Shown here piece by piece: positions 52,001 through 64,000 of a stretch of DNA of 64,000 nt. This DNA comes from Scedosporium boydii. Taxonomy: Eukaryota; Ascomycota; Sordariomycetes; Microascales; Microascaceae. Position 1 is the first letter of the stretch; the number at the start of each line of letters is the position of its first letter. The notes beneath the pieces are model-generated. The model did not search any database, was not told the origin of the DNA, and was given only the letters and a program-made list of their open reading frames with translations. The stretch is from contig NJFT01000013.1 of assembly GCA_002221725.1 (NCBI GenBank), positions 62,001 to 126,000 of the forward strand. The letters run 5' to 3'. The position numbers were made by a program, and so were the translations under genes.

Positions 52001-55000
52001 GAGTCCAAGCGGGAGATCAATGCTCGGGTTAAGCGTTTACATTAATATGTCAAGCCAAGACGCTGATAAAGGCATAGAGCGATTACGACGCTGGTTGATA
52101 CCGAGCATGGATGACATCTCAACTCCAAGCACGATGCTGTATATTCTCCCATATATCCCAATATAGAGGGCAAAAGTAGTGCCTTAGAGTCTTACAAAGG
52201 TAGCGGATACTGAAGCCTCAGCTTTTTGTAATCAGTTTTATCTCAACATCGCGTAGCAATCCTAAGGTGTGGTGGAAGACGGAGCCTTCAATGGCCAGTG
52301 ATGCAGAGCTCTCGCCCGACTTTGCGAAACACGCATATCGTAAAAGTGAGGTCAAAATATTAAGTGGGTGCCTTGAGCTGAGCAGTGTCAAGGAGAGTAG
52401 TTTCGTTCATATCGCACGGGATAAGCTTTTTTTTTTCTTCAGTTCGAAACAAGTTCCCCACCGGTGAGGTCTTCGAGAAGGCTGCGCCACGGTCAGGAGG
52501 TTCGATCGCTCTGGCTTGAAAACGGTGATCTGCAGGCAAGGCGTTCTGCGGTATTCTTGCCAAAATGCAACTCGGTATAGGAGGCAAGTCGTTGAGAAGA
52601 GCCCTCAGTGGCTCGGAAGGATACGAGAGCAGAAGAGGACTCGTACTTCGCACACAATTGTGTTCTTGCTGACATGTGACCTCCTACCATGAACATCGTC
52701 AAGCTTTGTGGGGAAGTGGAGTTCTCAGCTCAGGCGTCCTCGGTCAAGGGCGGCAGACATTGATCCCCAAGACCTATAATTACACGTTGATTAGGCAGAT
52801 TGCGTATGAAGAATGCGTGTCCTCGTGGGCGCAGGTGAACCTTGATGCGAGGCTTTTAAAAGTTACCTGACCCTCCGACCCGTACGGAGCAAAGACCGAA
52901 AACAGGGGCTCACCAACCGCTTGGGTCCAATCGGAGAGGCGCAAGCCACTTCGCGCTGTGGCGACGCCGATTTTTCAGCCACTGAGGACACATCCCACCC
53001 AAGCTGGGGCCAATAGAAGTCAATGCCCCGAAGGCTAAAATGCCCCATTGTATGATTACGTAGCCTGGCTGTGCTCAGGGCGCTGTCACAATTCTCAACA
53101 GTTTTTCTGTCCCCCTGATATCGGATGCCTCGCAATATGGAGTACGAAGAATGGCATCGCGCTTCCTCTTTCCAATCGATGTGGCGAAGACCCGACAACC
53201 GTGGCCATGGACTTCGACCGCGGCATTGACAAAAAAAGAAGGCTGTTATCGTGTCAACTTCCCGAACTAGGAGGTACGAGAGTCGAGGTGAGGTGTGGGA
53301 TCAATGTCTTGGCTTAACCAAGCGGGTGGGCGCAATGAGGTAACTCCCATAAGCCTTTGCCTTTACGAAGTACTATTCGTAGAGACAGACCTCCTCCTGG
53401 TTGGTTTTGATGTCTTGCATCATGCACACTTCAGCTTGAATGCCCAGAACAAGATGGTCGGACAGCGATGTCTCCAGATGCCACTCCAGGCGAATGGATA
53501 TTTGAAACGGACTAGCCGTCAGACCATCGATAAGAGCGCGAGGCTTGCGGGACAAGCAGGTACACGAAAATCAATGCCGCTGTGCTGGCCGTCCGTCTGT
53601 AACACTGGTGTGGAGAAGATGCAAAACTGTTAAGGGACTTGGTGCTTGTGATAGATCGCCGTGCTTAGTAGAGGTCCTATTTCGTCAGAACGAAGTATAA
53701 TTGATTGAGTTGACAACAGTTGTTTGTCTGTGGTGTTATGACGGTTCATCAATTTGATGTCCCCTTCCACTTCGAAGTACTCAGTTACCCTTGGTAGGTC
53801 ACCAATCATTGATGCTTGCTCTATGTTTAGCACCCGAGTTGCCTGACAGTGGCAGACTACTTATTGCATAACATTGAAGTAAGGTTATTGTCCTGACTGG
53901 AGATTCGTTGATGTTCATCAACATTTCCCCAGAAAATCCCATCTTGTTTTTATGTTCTAATAATTTCTGATTTGTTTTGTTTCTTTCTGGTTTACCTTCG
54001 TACTTCGCGTGTTCTCGCTATTCTGCAATTCTGCCCTTCCAACACTTTTCAAGACGTGAGATTGCTTCGTCCTTGGTTGATTATCCTTCCCCTGAACTTT
54101 ATTCCACCTTGCTTCGCCTTGGTTACCTCCAATGACAAACCCGGAAAGTACTAGTCTTTGACAGGAGGGTTGATTGCTGTGGCGTTTTCTCGTACTCGTA
54201 ACAATTAAAACTGAAGTACCAGGTACCAGCGGCCATCCGTGCCTGGCTCACAATAGAAGTGCCTTGCCCCTCCACTACCACCCGACTCTAGAACAACTCA
54301 ATCTAAGCCCCCTTCCTCCCTCGAGTGACAGGATTAAACTGACTTTCAAGTCAGGAAGGCGCTGAAACCGCGTGGCAAGTAACTTCATGTCATCGCTCTG
54401 CCCGTCCTTCCACATTTGTCCTCAATGTTTGTCCTCCACTTGCCGCTGCACCTGACTGTTTTGTCCCTTTTCCTTGTCTTGCTTCGAATCTGTGGGAGGG
54501 CGGCGCGAATCGCCACTCGAGGATTTGTGACGAAATCATCGACATTATGCCTCTCTTCAAATACGACGTATTTCCTTCTCTCTTTCATGATTACGGCCAA
54601 GGTCCAGAACCGGCAAGTGCCATTTCCTCCAGGCCCACTCCATATGTGAGGTGGAAGGTGACCCTGCTCAATATAAGCTATGTACGAAGAAGTGGACCGG
54701 GAGACCAGCCAGGAGTCAAAAAATAGGGGCGAGCGCTACCAGCACAGCGATAGTGGAGTGAATAGTGTGTACTTTGGGGTGGACCACGATCATACGAAAT
54801 TGTGTGTTTCTTCGTATATCACAGCAAGGAAAATATCATTGCTCCAATGCTCGTGCAATTGTAGCAGGTAAGTCTAAAAGCGGAGAGCGCAGATCACATC
54901 TCAGGTTTTTCTTCTTCCCTCGTCTTTCCTTTTTGTCCTTCTTGTTTCTTTTCTACTTTTGCTTTGGTCCTGCGCTAGCGTTGCAAACAGAGTAACAAAC

Positions 55001-55986
55001 ACAGGAACTTGGACCCGCTCGTATAAAGAGGTACCAGTCACTCTAGTTCTTGTGAGTCCACCCTAAAACAGAAGGTATTTGCTACAAAATCATCCGCAAT
55101 GCAAGTACAGTCTTTGTTATCAGGGTACATGATGAGACCCATCCATATCAATCTTAGTACTGAAGTACCGCGGTACTTGAAGTTGCGTCTGGTTTACCAC
55201 TTATGGATCTTTCTAGCCAGAAGCGGGTGCTAGTATTGAGGCGACAGGGGTGTATGCATAGTGATTTAGCGATGTCCCGCTCTGCATCCGTTTGTTTCTC
55301 CCGGCCAATTAAGTCCAGCTTGCACAGCCTCAATGGTCCTTCTCCCTCCACTGGTGCTCTGGAGACGGGTCGCTCTGGACATCCTCTGGAGTTGAGACCT
55401 TCCTAACCTTCCCTTTCACTTTTTCGTGTTTCTGTGTTTGGCAATTGGTATTATCGCAAGAGTGCGTGTCTTCCAAATACTAAAGAGAGGCAACCGATGT
55501 TCTTATAGATCGAAACTTCGCCTTCAGCCTCGACTAACGTCAACGAGTCCGTTGATCGACCACGCGCTCTTCGGTACAGCCACACACTCGTCATTGACAG
55601 CGTCTACATTAGCATGAAGTTGGCCTAGCCCATGCTCATGACAGCTGAAGACCTGGCCGTATTCTCTAGGAATCCTTCGCATCGGAGGAGGCCTTGTTGA
55701 TCCAACTTACACCGAGGTCCTGTCCTGACTCCGCCGACTTCTTCACTTCTCTTAAATCGGGAATGGGGACATAGTTTTGCCCTCTCTCTTTCTCCTGTTT
55801 GATATCTTTTTTCTCGTGGAACCCTCTCGTCTCTCGAAATCTCCTTGGCGTCCGCTTCGTCTCCCCTAATCCCAACTCCTTAGCGAACCCTCCTGAATTG
55901 GCAACACTGCAGGCGACGCTACAACCACGAGAAACGAAGTCACCCTGCCTGGACGGCCTTGAGACGAAACCGACCAGGAAAAAAAA
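49085..55986. other. 6.9-kb gene-poor spacer
   Basis: No gene I can support. Minus-strand frames at 50395-50865 (156 codons) and 51281-51760 (159 codons) have no recognisable domain or splice context. The 9-mer appears at 51905-51913, 51939-51947 and 53364-53372, with near-copies nearby. Short T runs (52429-52438) and unremarkable mixed composition fill the rest. The last kilobase before 55987 is CT-rich and likely promoter/leader of the Ca2+-ATPase. It is unusually long for a fungal spacer and could hide non-coding RNAs or degraded transposon sequence that cannot be recognised by eye. Confidence 0.4.
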
Positions 55987-58900
55987 ATGGGTGACAAAAC
56001 CCGTACCCCGGCGGAGGCTGACTCTGGACCAGTAAGGCGGCCAAGAGCGTAGGTTTCCTCTTCTCCTTCGATACGAGCCTTCCCGCGGCTTTTCTTTCAT
56101 TACCCGCGACGTGTCGCCGATTCCGTTGCCGAAACTCGAGCCGGTTTTCACTAACTCTATCTTACAGCCCTACAATCACAATCGATACAGCGATAAACCC
56201 GCCAGACAGCACCCAAGCGCCAGCCCCTGGTGCCTCGGATGCTTCTCCGGTATCTCCCCAGGACGATGGCGGGAGCCCTGCGACGACATCCGGGCTCCAA
56301 CTACGCGATACCGCCTCTTTCGACAGCAAGGATAGCCGACCCACTAGTCCGCACAATGTGTCAAGCATGCTTCCTTCCAGAGGAGCCGATAGATCGGGAG
56401 GAGCGCCAACATTCCTTTCAGTACCCAGCAATCTGCGGTCGAGACAAAACTCACTCGAGTCTGACGACGCGTCGCGGTCAGTTGTATCATCGCAGGGCGA
56501 AACAGTTGTCGCCGCGACCATAACCCCGCCCGTCATCTCTTCGACGAAAAAGAGGCAGTCCAACGAGTTCTCCAACGAAAAGATCATGAACGATCCGGAT
56601 GCCCTAAAGCCCGATCAGGGCCGCGAGGAGGATTTCCAGGTCGAGGACAACCCCTTCGCATTCACCCCTGGTGAGCTGAACAAAATGCTGAACCCCAAGA
56701 GTTTGTCCGCCTTCTACAAGCTCGGAGGTCTCCGAGGAATGGAAAGGGGCCTTCAGACCGACTGCAAGGCCGGTTTGAGCCTCGAAGAAGTGAACGTTCC
56801 GAACAAGGTCTCGTACGCCGATGCTATCAAGGTCGCCGAAGAGAGCGTGGATGGGGCTAAGCCTGTGTCCGACACCATTTCTGTTGCCGAGGGGTTGGTG
56901 GTAGACAGCAAGGAGAAGGAGGGGGATACGCGACCATCTACTGCCCAGTCCCTCCATGCTAGCGGAGGCGATCTGTTTGTCGACCGGAAGCGGGTCTTCA
57001 AGGACAATAGGTTGCCCGAGAAGAAGGGAAAGACCTTGCTCCAGCTTATGTGGATCACGTACAACGACAAGGTCCTCATGCTACTCTCTGCTGCTGCCGT
57101 CGTGTCTCTCGCCATCGGTCTCTACCAGACGTTTGCCCCTAACCCCGGTCACGAAGATGAGCCCAAGGTCGAGTGGGTTGAAGGAGTCGCTATCATCGCC
57201 GCCATTGTCATCGTTGTTGTTGTTGGATCTCTGAATGATTACTCAAAGGAACGCCAATTTGCCCGTCTCAACCGCAAGAAGCAAGATCGTCTGGTCAAGG
57301 TTATCCGGTCCGGCAAGACTCAGGAGATTTCGGTTTTCGATATTCTTGTTGGAGATGTCCTCCACCTCGAGCCCGGCGATCTTGTGCCTGTTGATGGCAT
57401 TCTTATCGAAGGATTCAACGTGAAGTGCGACGAGTCTCAAGCTACCGGAGAATCGGACATCATCAAGAAGCAACCCGCCGATCAAGTGTACGCCGCCATC
57501 CGCAACCATGGTAGTGTCAAGAAGCTCGATCCGTTTATTCAGTCCGGAGCTCGCGTTATGGAGGGTGTTGGTACTTTTATGTGCACGTCTACTGGTGTCT
57601 ACTCGACTTATGGCAGGACCCTTATGGCGCTCAACGAAGACCCCGAGATTACCCCCCTCCAGTCGAAGCTGAACGTGATTGCGACTTACATTGCCAAGAT
57701 TGGTGGTGCCGCTGGTCTCCTGCTCTTCATTGTCCTTTTCATCAAGTTCCTAGCTGGCCTACCCAAGTCCACCGCCACACCAGCCGAAAAGGGCCAGAAC
57801 TTCTTGGAGATTTTCATCGTCGTCGTCACCATCATTGTCGTTGCCGTTCCCGAAGGTCTTCCGCTCGCCGTCACACTGGCCCTGGCCTTTGCCACCAACC
57901 GCATGCTCAAGGACAACAACTTGGTCAGGCATCTCAAAGCTTGCGAAGTTATGGGTAACGCCACGACTATCTGCTCGGACAAGACAGGTACTTTGACTCA
58001 AAACAAGATGCAAGTAGTCGCCGGAACAGTCGGCACGAGCCATCGCTTTGGAGCTAGCGGGCCGGCGACGGTCTCGGGTGAGTCTAACGGGAGCGAATCC
58101 GATGCCGACTCCGTAGAGATGGATCCGAGCGGCGGCGTTTCGCCCAGCGAGTTTGCTTCTGTGCTCTCTGCTCCGGTTAAGAAACTTTTAGTTGACTCGA
58201 TCGCCCTTAACTCCACCGCGTTCGAGAGTACTGTGGACGGCGAGCTGACGTTTATCGGCTCCAAAACCGAAACTGCGCTTCTCCTTTTTGCCAAGCACTT
58301 CCTCGGCATGGGTCCCGTTAGCATTGAGCGGGAGAACGCTACTACTTTGCAACTGATTCCGTTCGATTCTGGCCGCAAGTGCATGGGTATCGTTGTGGCT
58401 CGCGAGAAGGGCAAGGCGCGACTTTACATCAAGGGAGCGTCCGAGATTGTCCTCGGCAAGTGTACGCAGATGATTCAGGATCCCGCTCGCGACTTGGGGC
58501 TCACCAGAATGACCTCGGACCATGCGCGCACCGTCGAACACCTCATCAATCACTACGCCTCCCGGTCTCTCCGAACTATTGGTCTTGCCTACAGGGATTT
58601 CGAGCAGTGGCCTCCTAGGCGCTTCCGACGAAATACCGGCGACGAGAACAGCAATGAGATTCCCTTTGAGGAATTGTTCCATGAGATGGTCTTTGTCGGT
58701 ATGGTCGGTATTCAGGATCCCTTGAGAGATGGTGTGCCGGAGGCCGTGCGCGTATGTCAGAAGGCCGGCGTCGTCGTACGGATGGTTACTGGTGACAACA
58801 AGCTCACAGCCCAAGCCATTGCTCGCGAATGCGGTATCATGCAGCACAACAGTATCGTCATGGAAGGGCCCGAGTTTAGAAACCTGTCGAAGGACGAGCA

Positions 58901-60423
58901 AATGAAGATCATCCCCCGACTCCACGTGCTCGCACGTTCGAGCCCCGAGGACAAGCGTATCCTGGTCAAGCGGCTCAAGGACAAGGGTGACATTGTTGCC
59001 GTCACCGGTGACGGCACGAACGATGCGCCGGCCCTCAGGATGGCTGATGTCGGCTTCTCTATGGGTATTGCGGGAACAGAGGTTGCCAAGGAGGCGTCGT
59101 CGATTATTCTCATGGACGACAACTTCAACTCGATTGTCAAGGCTCTTAAGTGGGGACGGGCCGTCAACGATGCGGTCAAGCGATTCCTCCAGTTCCAGCT
59201 CACGGTCAACGTGACGGCGGTTATTCTTACTTTTGTCTCGGCGGTGGTGAACAAAGACGAGTCCTCAGTGTTGACGGCGGTGCAGCTTCTCTGGGTCAAT
59301 TTGATCATGGACACGCTCGCGGCCCTCGCGTTGGCCACGGATCCGCCGCGCGACAGCGTCTTGAACCGGCTGCCGGAGGCACGAAACGCATCGATCATCT
59401 CGGTCACGATGTGGAAGATGATTCTTGGTCAGGCTGTGTATCAGCTCGCGATTACGTTCCTCATCTACTTTGGGCGCGAGAAAGTTCTTCCCGAGACGGG
59501 CAAATGGGTGCTCGACGATGAGACGATTGGAACGCTGGTGTTCAACACGTTTGTCTGGATGCAAATCTTTAACCAGTGGAAGTAAGTGAAATTTTTTTTC
59601 GGCTATTCACCTCACGGTCCCCTGAAGAATCCGAGATACTAACAATATTTCTAATAGCAATCGACGCCTGGACAACGAATTCAACATCTTTGAAGGTGTC
59701 TTCAAGAACCAAATCTTCCTCGCCATTAGCGCGCTGATGTGCGGTTGCCAAATCCTCATCGTCTTCGTGGGTGGCCCAGCATTCAAAATTAATGACGCAC
59801 CCGAAGGCACGCGAGACCCTCAGGGTCCGGTGCTGTGGGCTGTCGCTATCGTCCTAGGCTTCATCTCTATCCCGTTCGGTATCATCATCCGGCTGATCCC
59901 CGACCGGTTGATCCTCAAGCTGGTGCCGGATTACCTTAAGAGGCGAAGCAGCAATGTTCCAGACTTGACGGTGTCGAACGAGGAGATGTTTGACTTTTAC
60001 CCACCGGCTCTCGCCGACGTGCGAGACGAGCTCGCGTTCCTCAAGAGGATCAAGGGTGGGCGGCTCAACAACCTCAAGTTTGCCATGAGGCACCCGCGCG
60101 AGACGCTGATGTCGCGATCGCGCAGCCCGTCGCACTCGCGCACCAACTCCATCAGACCTCCACGGACGCCGGTCCGAGAAGATAGCTTCGGATCGGTCGG
60201 CGGCACCACGATGCCTCCTTCTCCCGATAACCGCAAGAGGTCGAGGTCGATAAGATCGAGGTCGAACTCGGCGTTGGGCGCGCCGACGGTGATGGCGGGT
60301 ATCGTGGCGGCTGGTGTCGCGGCGGGATGGTCGCCCATCGACCGGTCTACCTCGAGGGAGGATCGCGGAGAAGCTTCTTTGAATAGGGAAGCGTCGTTGA
60401 TTACGCAAAGGACCGAGGAGTGA
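55987..60423 (+). CDS. pmc1: P2B-type Ca2+-transporting ATPase (PMC1-like)
   Basis: Exons are 55987-56048, 56168-59581 and 59658-60423, about 1413 aa. Start ATG 55987 gives MGDKTRTPAEADSGPVRRPR, which reads on in frame to APTITIDTA across the first intron (donor GTAGGT at 56049). A competing GTAAGG donor at 56032 would break the frame. P-type landmarks are complete: ATGESD, PEGLPLAVTLALAFA in TM4, phosphorylation motif DKTGTLT, KGASE in the nucleotide domain, and VTGDGTNDAPAL in the hinge. There are about ten membrane segments. The Ser-rich N-terminal region (about 110 residues) and basic/Ser-rich C-terminus (RSRSPSHSRTNS) are cytosolic and may be regulatory. It exports Ca2+ from the cytosol into vacuole or across the plasma membrane. 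Alternative substrates are unlikely given the PMC1-like TM4. The gene is intact. Confidence 0.93.
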
Positions 60424-63400
60424 GGGAGGAAGAAGGCATGAATCGCTTTTTATGACTGATTTCACAGCACATCCGCACATATACCCAAATCCCACACACT
60501 TGCACATGCGTACCATCCATTACCAATTGCTCATCCAGGAGTTGGTTGTCTCGCTAAGTCTTTTTTGTCGCAAACTTTTTTTTCCCCCTTTTCCGTCGTT
60601 TACATACAACACACCATGCCCCCTTCAGGCCCTGCACCTAGGGTCTTTCCGCGCGAATCCTTGCCCTTGTGTTTGTCTCTTACTATCATTATTTACCTTT
60701 TCTTTTTTTCCTTAAACTCTTGTACGATATAGCACCCCCAGTGGAGCAACTAGACGGGGACAGTGGCCAGTTTTTTATTTTGATTGGTATCTCGCTCGCA
60801 ACACACATAGACTTTCGTTTTTGTATTTTCCTTTTCTGTTTTCTTCGATTTTCTGCCTTGGGGAGTTGGCCTTGATATTTTTATTCTGCAAAAGAGAGAA
60901 ACAAAATACGGAGTGGGCGTTTGGAGAATTGGAATTTCCTGGTTCCGGTTTTCTTGTTGCCTTTTTCCCTTTTTTCGAGAACGGGGGAGTTTGTTATTCT
61001 TGACATAACATTCTTGTGCCTATTATCGCCATATTTTGTTTTAATTCCCTTTTTTGGGAGAGGAGGTGGGAGGGGAGGAAAGGGACGAGGGATCTGTGTG
61101 TATAGTATAGTAGTCGGGAATTTGAATAGAAGACTACACAACACTACAGATTTTGTCTATATATTGGCTGCATCAAAATGTGTGTGTGATGCGATGCCAT
61201 CGATGGTTGATGCCCGAGTTGGTGCGGTGTTTGTGATTTGATGTCGGTGTAAGTGTGTTGCTGCATGCCGTACCTGACTACCTGACGTGGCCATCGCGAT
61301 GTGATGCGATGCGATTGATAGACATGGATGTGGCATGCCCTATCACCGCGCGAGATCCTGGGCATGACCAGGCCATGATCGGCGGATGTTCCGAGTTCAA
61401 CGTTGGTCAGTTCGTTTCGTCATGGTTCCTGTTTGTTAGTCCTATCGTCTGTTTCTAGAAACTCGGAGATTTCCCGGAGTCGACCGAAGCACATCGATTG
61501 ATCGATCCATGTATCCGGGCAGTGGTGTCGGGCAAGTTCGGACATGGCGGATGGAGGATGTTGGATAGCGGATGCGATGGGTTCTTATGGGTTCTCCGTA
61601 GTGGGTTTGCGTTTGCCACGTCGCGGTTTTTAGCGCACTAGATTCTGCGCACTAGATTTTTTTTCTTCGGTTTTCTGACTATTTCTATGTAAGTGCTTGC
61701 ATCGAATCTTGGGACTTGAGGCTTATAAACCGTCGAGACCTATATCCCATATCTTCAGCACAGATACATATAGTCTACGAAAGACTGGCTGCCCCGATCT
61801 AGCGGAATTGATATTGATATTAATTCCTTGGGCAACAGCAAATTTGCAAGAGAATCAACCGATGTTAGATTCGATGTTGGATAGCCACTGTGTTGCTGCC
61901 TATGATCAAGGTTTCTCAAGGTTCCCTGCCTGGCCAAGTACTTGGTATAAGTCTAAGAGAGAGGGAGATACCGAGAGATAGAGCACGCGTGAGAGTTTGT
62001 CTGAGTGACCGAGTGTGCCTAGGACTCGACTGTGATTGAGTGAATGACATCGAGTTGCTCTGTGTTGGCTCGTCCGCCCCAAGCCACGTTTCTTCCTAGC
62101 GTCGTCCGAGAGGTTTACTTGTTTTTAGCCTTCTTCTCTTATTTCCTTTCTTCATCTTCTTCCATTAAATATTTCTAGTTCACCAAGACCAAGACGCACC
62201 ACTGCGTTGTCCATTTACACCAACTGTCTCCTTCTTCTCTATTTTCTTTTTTGTTCACCAGGTTGGCCTATCTCGGTCTAGCCTTGGATATAACCAGATC
62301 TTGGCACATCAAGCTTGATACCATCCGCTCTCCTGCCACCCCTAGGGTCTACTTTTCGAGACTGTTTAGATGTTCCACTAATTCATCAACCATTGTTTGC
62401 ATCAACTGGGCGGCCATATTGAGAGGTCGTGCTATTATCCCCCATCGCACAAAGCGCAAGGAACTACGAAACGCGGGACATAGAACGCGAAACGGGCAGG
62501 CAATCGAAATATAGACGCATCTTCTCCGGTTTCTCCTTTGCGCCTCTCAACTTGTCCCCTTGATCTCTTTTTCTTTCTTGAAATATCAAGGTTTTGGGCT
62601 TGGCTGGAATTCTCTCTCGATCGTTTCGGTTCTGTTCACTTACCAATCGAGGAAGGAGCGAGCACGAGCACGAGCACGAGCAAGATCACGAGAGTGAGAG
62701 GAAGTCGGAGAGCAAGTCTTGAGTCTGATACTGTTTGCAAGTACACAGAAAAGTACTCTCCTGTGTTATCCGACTTACTTTGTATTAGTCGTCCGATTCT
62801 CTTATTCTTCTTCTTATTCTTGTTCTCTAATTCCCTCCCTTGTTCTTTCTCTTCATCCCATCCTATCCACAATCAACATCCACTTCAACCTCAACTCCAA
62901 CCACAACCACAACTACGGCTCTAATTGATTCATTTAATTTCAGCCTGATTCTGCATCTACACGATAGATTCCGCCATCACATTAAACCATCCTCTTTCCC
63001 CTTCGCCTCAACATAGTAACCACAACCCCTTTGTGTCTCCTCCAAACTTTATCTCAACCCTTGGTCCCTGCTCCATCTCATTTGGGGCAACCGCCAATTC
63101 CGATTTTACAACTAATTCGAAAAGGAACCCAAAGCTGGCATCTCAATTCCATCTCAATTCCATAACCGAGAAGCCGGAAACCAGTTGGAGCTAGGAGCTG
63201 GACTTAGCTAGTCTCTCTGAGAATTTATCAACAACTCAACCGAGACTAGAACAAAGCATCAAGATAAACCTCAACTCGCCCACAGGCGACTGGCGCAACC
63301 ACAACATCACACGTTTTTTTGACTTTGACGTGTACTCGGAAACCAGCATAGAACCATCTTTCATCCGCTAGGTTCCTCGACGCGTAACTTCCAACTTCTC

Positions 63401-63599
63401 ATCATCTCGCAACCTATTTTGTCTCATCACTTTCCTCAACTATTTTCCCCCAGTCCATCCTGTTTCACAACCCTCGCCCGAAACCGAAACCTTTTCTTCT
63501 CCTTTGTTTTTCACTATTCATCAACTTTCTTCTCGACTTATCTAGAATCTAATCACACCCGCATCTCACACCCTCACATACCCAGGCCACATCCTCCTC
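60424..63599. other. Long spacer and probable leader of the window-end gene
   Basis: 3.2 kb with no recognised gene. The first part is T-rich 3' flank of the ATPase. GATG/ATGCGATG-type short repeats occur at 61290-61330 and around 61540-61590. A hexamer-like run of CGAGCA/GAGCAC lies at about 62655-62690, and CAACC-type low-complexity sequence at 62870-62920. The region from about 62,100 is CT-rich, with many short upstream ATG frames. It resembles the long leaders of fungal regulatory genes. Confidence 0.45.
62655..62690. repeat. Short (GAGCAC)n-like tandem repeat
   Basis: About four to five copies of the hexamer CGAGCA/GAGCAC in the presumed leader of the last gene. It is a simple low-complexity repeat. 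Confidence 0.7.
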
Positions 63600-64000
63600 A
63601 TGGCCAATTCCAAAACCGCGGCCAAGGCTACGACCGCGGCCCCTTTAACCAAGCACACTCTCCCCACAGAACCCACCACGCGCAAGGGCACCAAGTCGCC
63701 CACGAGCAGCGCCTCGTCCGTGTCGTCGCGTTCATCGCGTTCATCGCGCTCCAAGTCCAAGTCCAAGTCCAAGACAAAGGCGAAGAACAGCAGCAGCACA
63801 AGAACCAAAGCCAAGGCGAAGCCCAGGACGAAGAAACAACCCGCGTCTCGGTCGGCTTCCGCGTCCGATCAAGGTGAGGCTGGGGAGGATGGTGATGATG
63901 AAGGCACCAACAGCAGCAGGGCGTCGGCGTTGCAGGAATTGGAGGATCACATTATTGATGCGTGGGACACTGAGTCAATTTTAGCTGAGGTCATTGAGGG
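63600..64000 (+). CDS. Ser/Lys-rich protein, truncated by the window end
   Basis: The frame from ATG 63600 (context CCTCATGGCC) stays open to the last base, 133 complete codons. It begins MANSKTAAKATTAAPLTKHT and passes through a Ser/Arg then Ser/Lys block (SSRSSRSSRS, SKSKSKTKAK), a Lys/Arg-rich stretch with NLS character, an acidic patch (GEAGEDGDDEG), and a more ordered end ALQELEDHIIDAWDTESIL. The composition suggests a nuclear or nucleic-acid-associated protein. The family is not recognisable from this N-terminus. A GTGAGG at about 63872 could be a splice donor, but the frame continues without it. The total length is unknown because the gene leaves the window. Confidence 0.65.
   Translation, partial: MANSKTAAKATTAAPLTKHTLPTEPTTRKGTKSPTSSASSVSSRSSRSSRSKSKSKSKTKAKNSSSTRTKAKAKPRTKKQPASRSASASDQGEAGEDGDDEGTNSSRASALQELEDHIIDAWDTESILAEVIE

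Overview
The window is nuclear DNA of a filamentous ascomycete (Pezizomycotina, most likely a Sordariomycete). Introns are short (mostly 56-124 nt) GT-AG introns, codon use is GC-rich, spacers are pyrimidine-rich, and the gene content is fungal: a Zn2Cys6 regulator, DASH subunit Duo1, Pby1 (SurE-TTL fusion), a LysM protein, a subgroup-C-like chitinase and NACHT-ankyrin/SesA/SesB genes. No tRNA, rRNA, CRISPR or autonomous transposon was recognised.

Layout. 1-4.1 kb: a DapA/NanA-superfamily aldolase and a spacer with a 71-nt T run. 4.1-8.1 kb: two adjacent broken genes, an APH-fold phosphotransferase pseudogene (one frameshift, one nonsense codon) and a secreted GH18 chitinase whose catalytic motif is interrupted by a one-base deletion. 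9.0-10.5 kb: an intact secreted LysM protein, divergent from the chitinase. 10.9-11.7 kb: a protein of unknown function.

12.3-18.1 kb is the most notable region. Three genes (NACHT-ankyrin NLR, SesA-domain protein, SesB-type alpha/beta hydrolase) all carry the same short glycine/asparagine-rich motif, built around an NNNTGSGNQF core. It sits at the N-terminus of the NLR and at the C-terminus of the other two. This is the architecture of a fungal amyloid (prion-like) signalling cluster of the sigma type: the receptor would template amyloid folding of two effectors that control cell death or incompatibility. The NLR ankyrin array is followed by further, decayed ankyrin units full of C-to-T/G-to-A changes, which suggests repeat-induced point mutation (RIP).

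21.0-23.2 kb: an eight-exon tyrosinase. 23.4-23.8 kb: a terminal exon of an unknown gene. 24-30.3 kb: a large spacer leading to a Zn2Cys6 transcription factor (30.3-32.9 kb). 34.8-35.7 kb: a secreted GH16 glucanase. 36-45 kb is a compact cell-cycle and replication block: mcm10 and RNase H2 subunit B are divergent, then duo1 and an SP/TP-rich nuclear protein are divergent, and both shared promoters carry paired ACGCGT (MCB/MBF-type) sites. 46.3-49.1 kb: PBY1. 49.1-56 kb: a long gene-poor spacer. 56-60.4 kb: a vacuolar/plasma-membrane Ca2+-ATPase (PMC1 type). 60.4-63.6 kb: a long spacer or leader before a Ser/Lys-rich protein that runs off the window end.

A 9-mer, TACTTCGTA (or its complement TACGAAGTA), occurs 13 times, always outside coding sequence, against about 0.5 expected. 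Exon coordinates were inferred by eye from splice signals, reading-frame continuity and remembered family sequences. They have not been checked against transcripts or databases.
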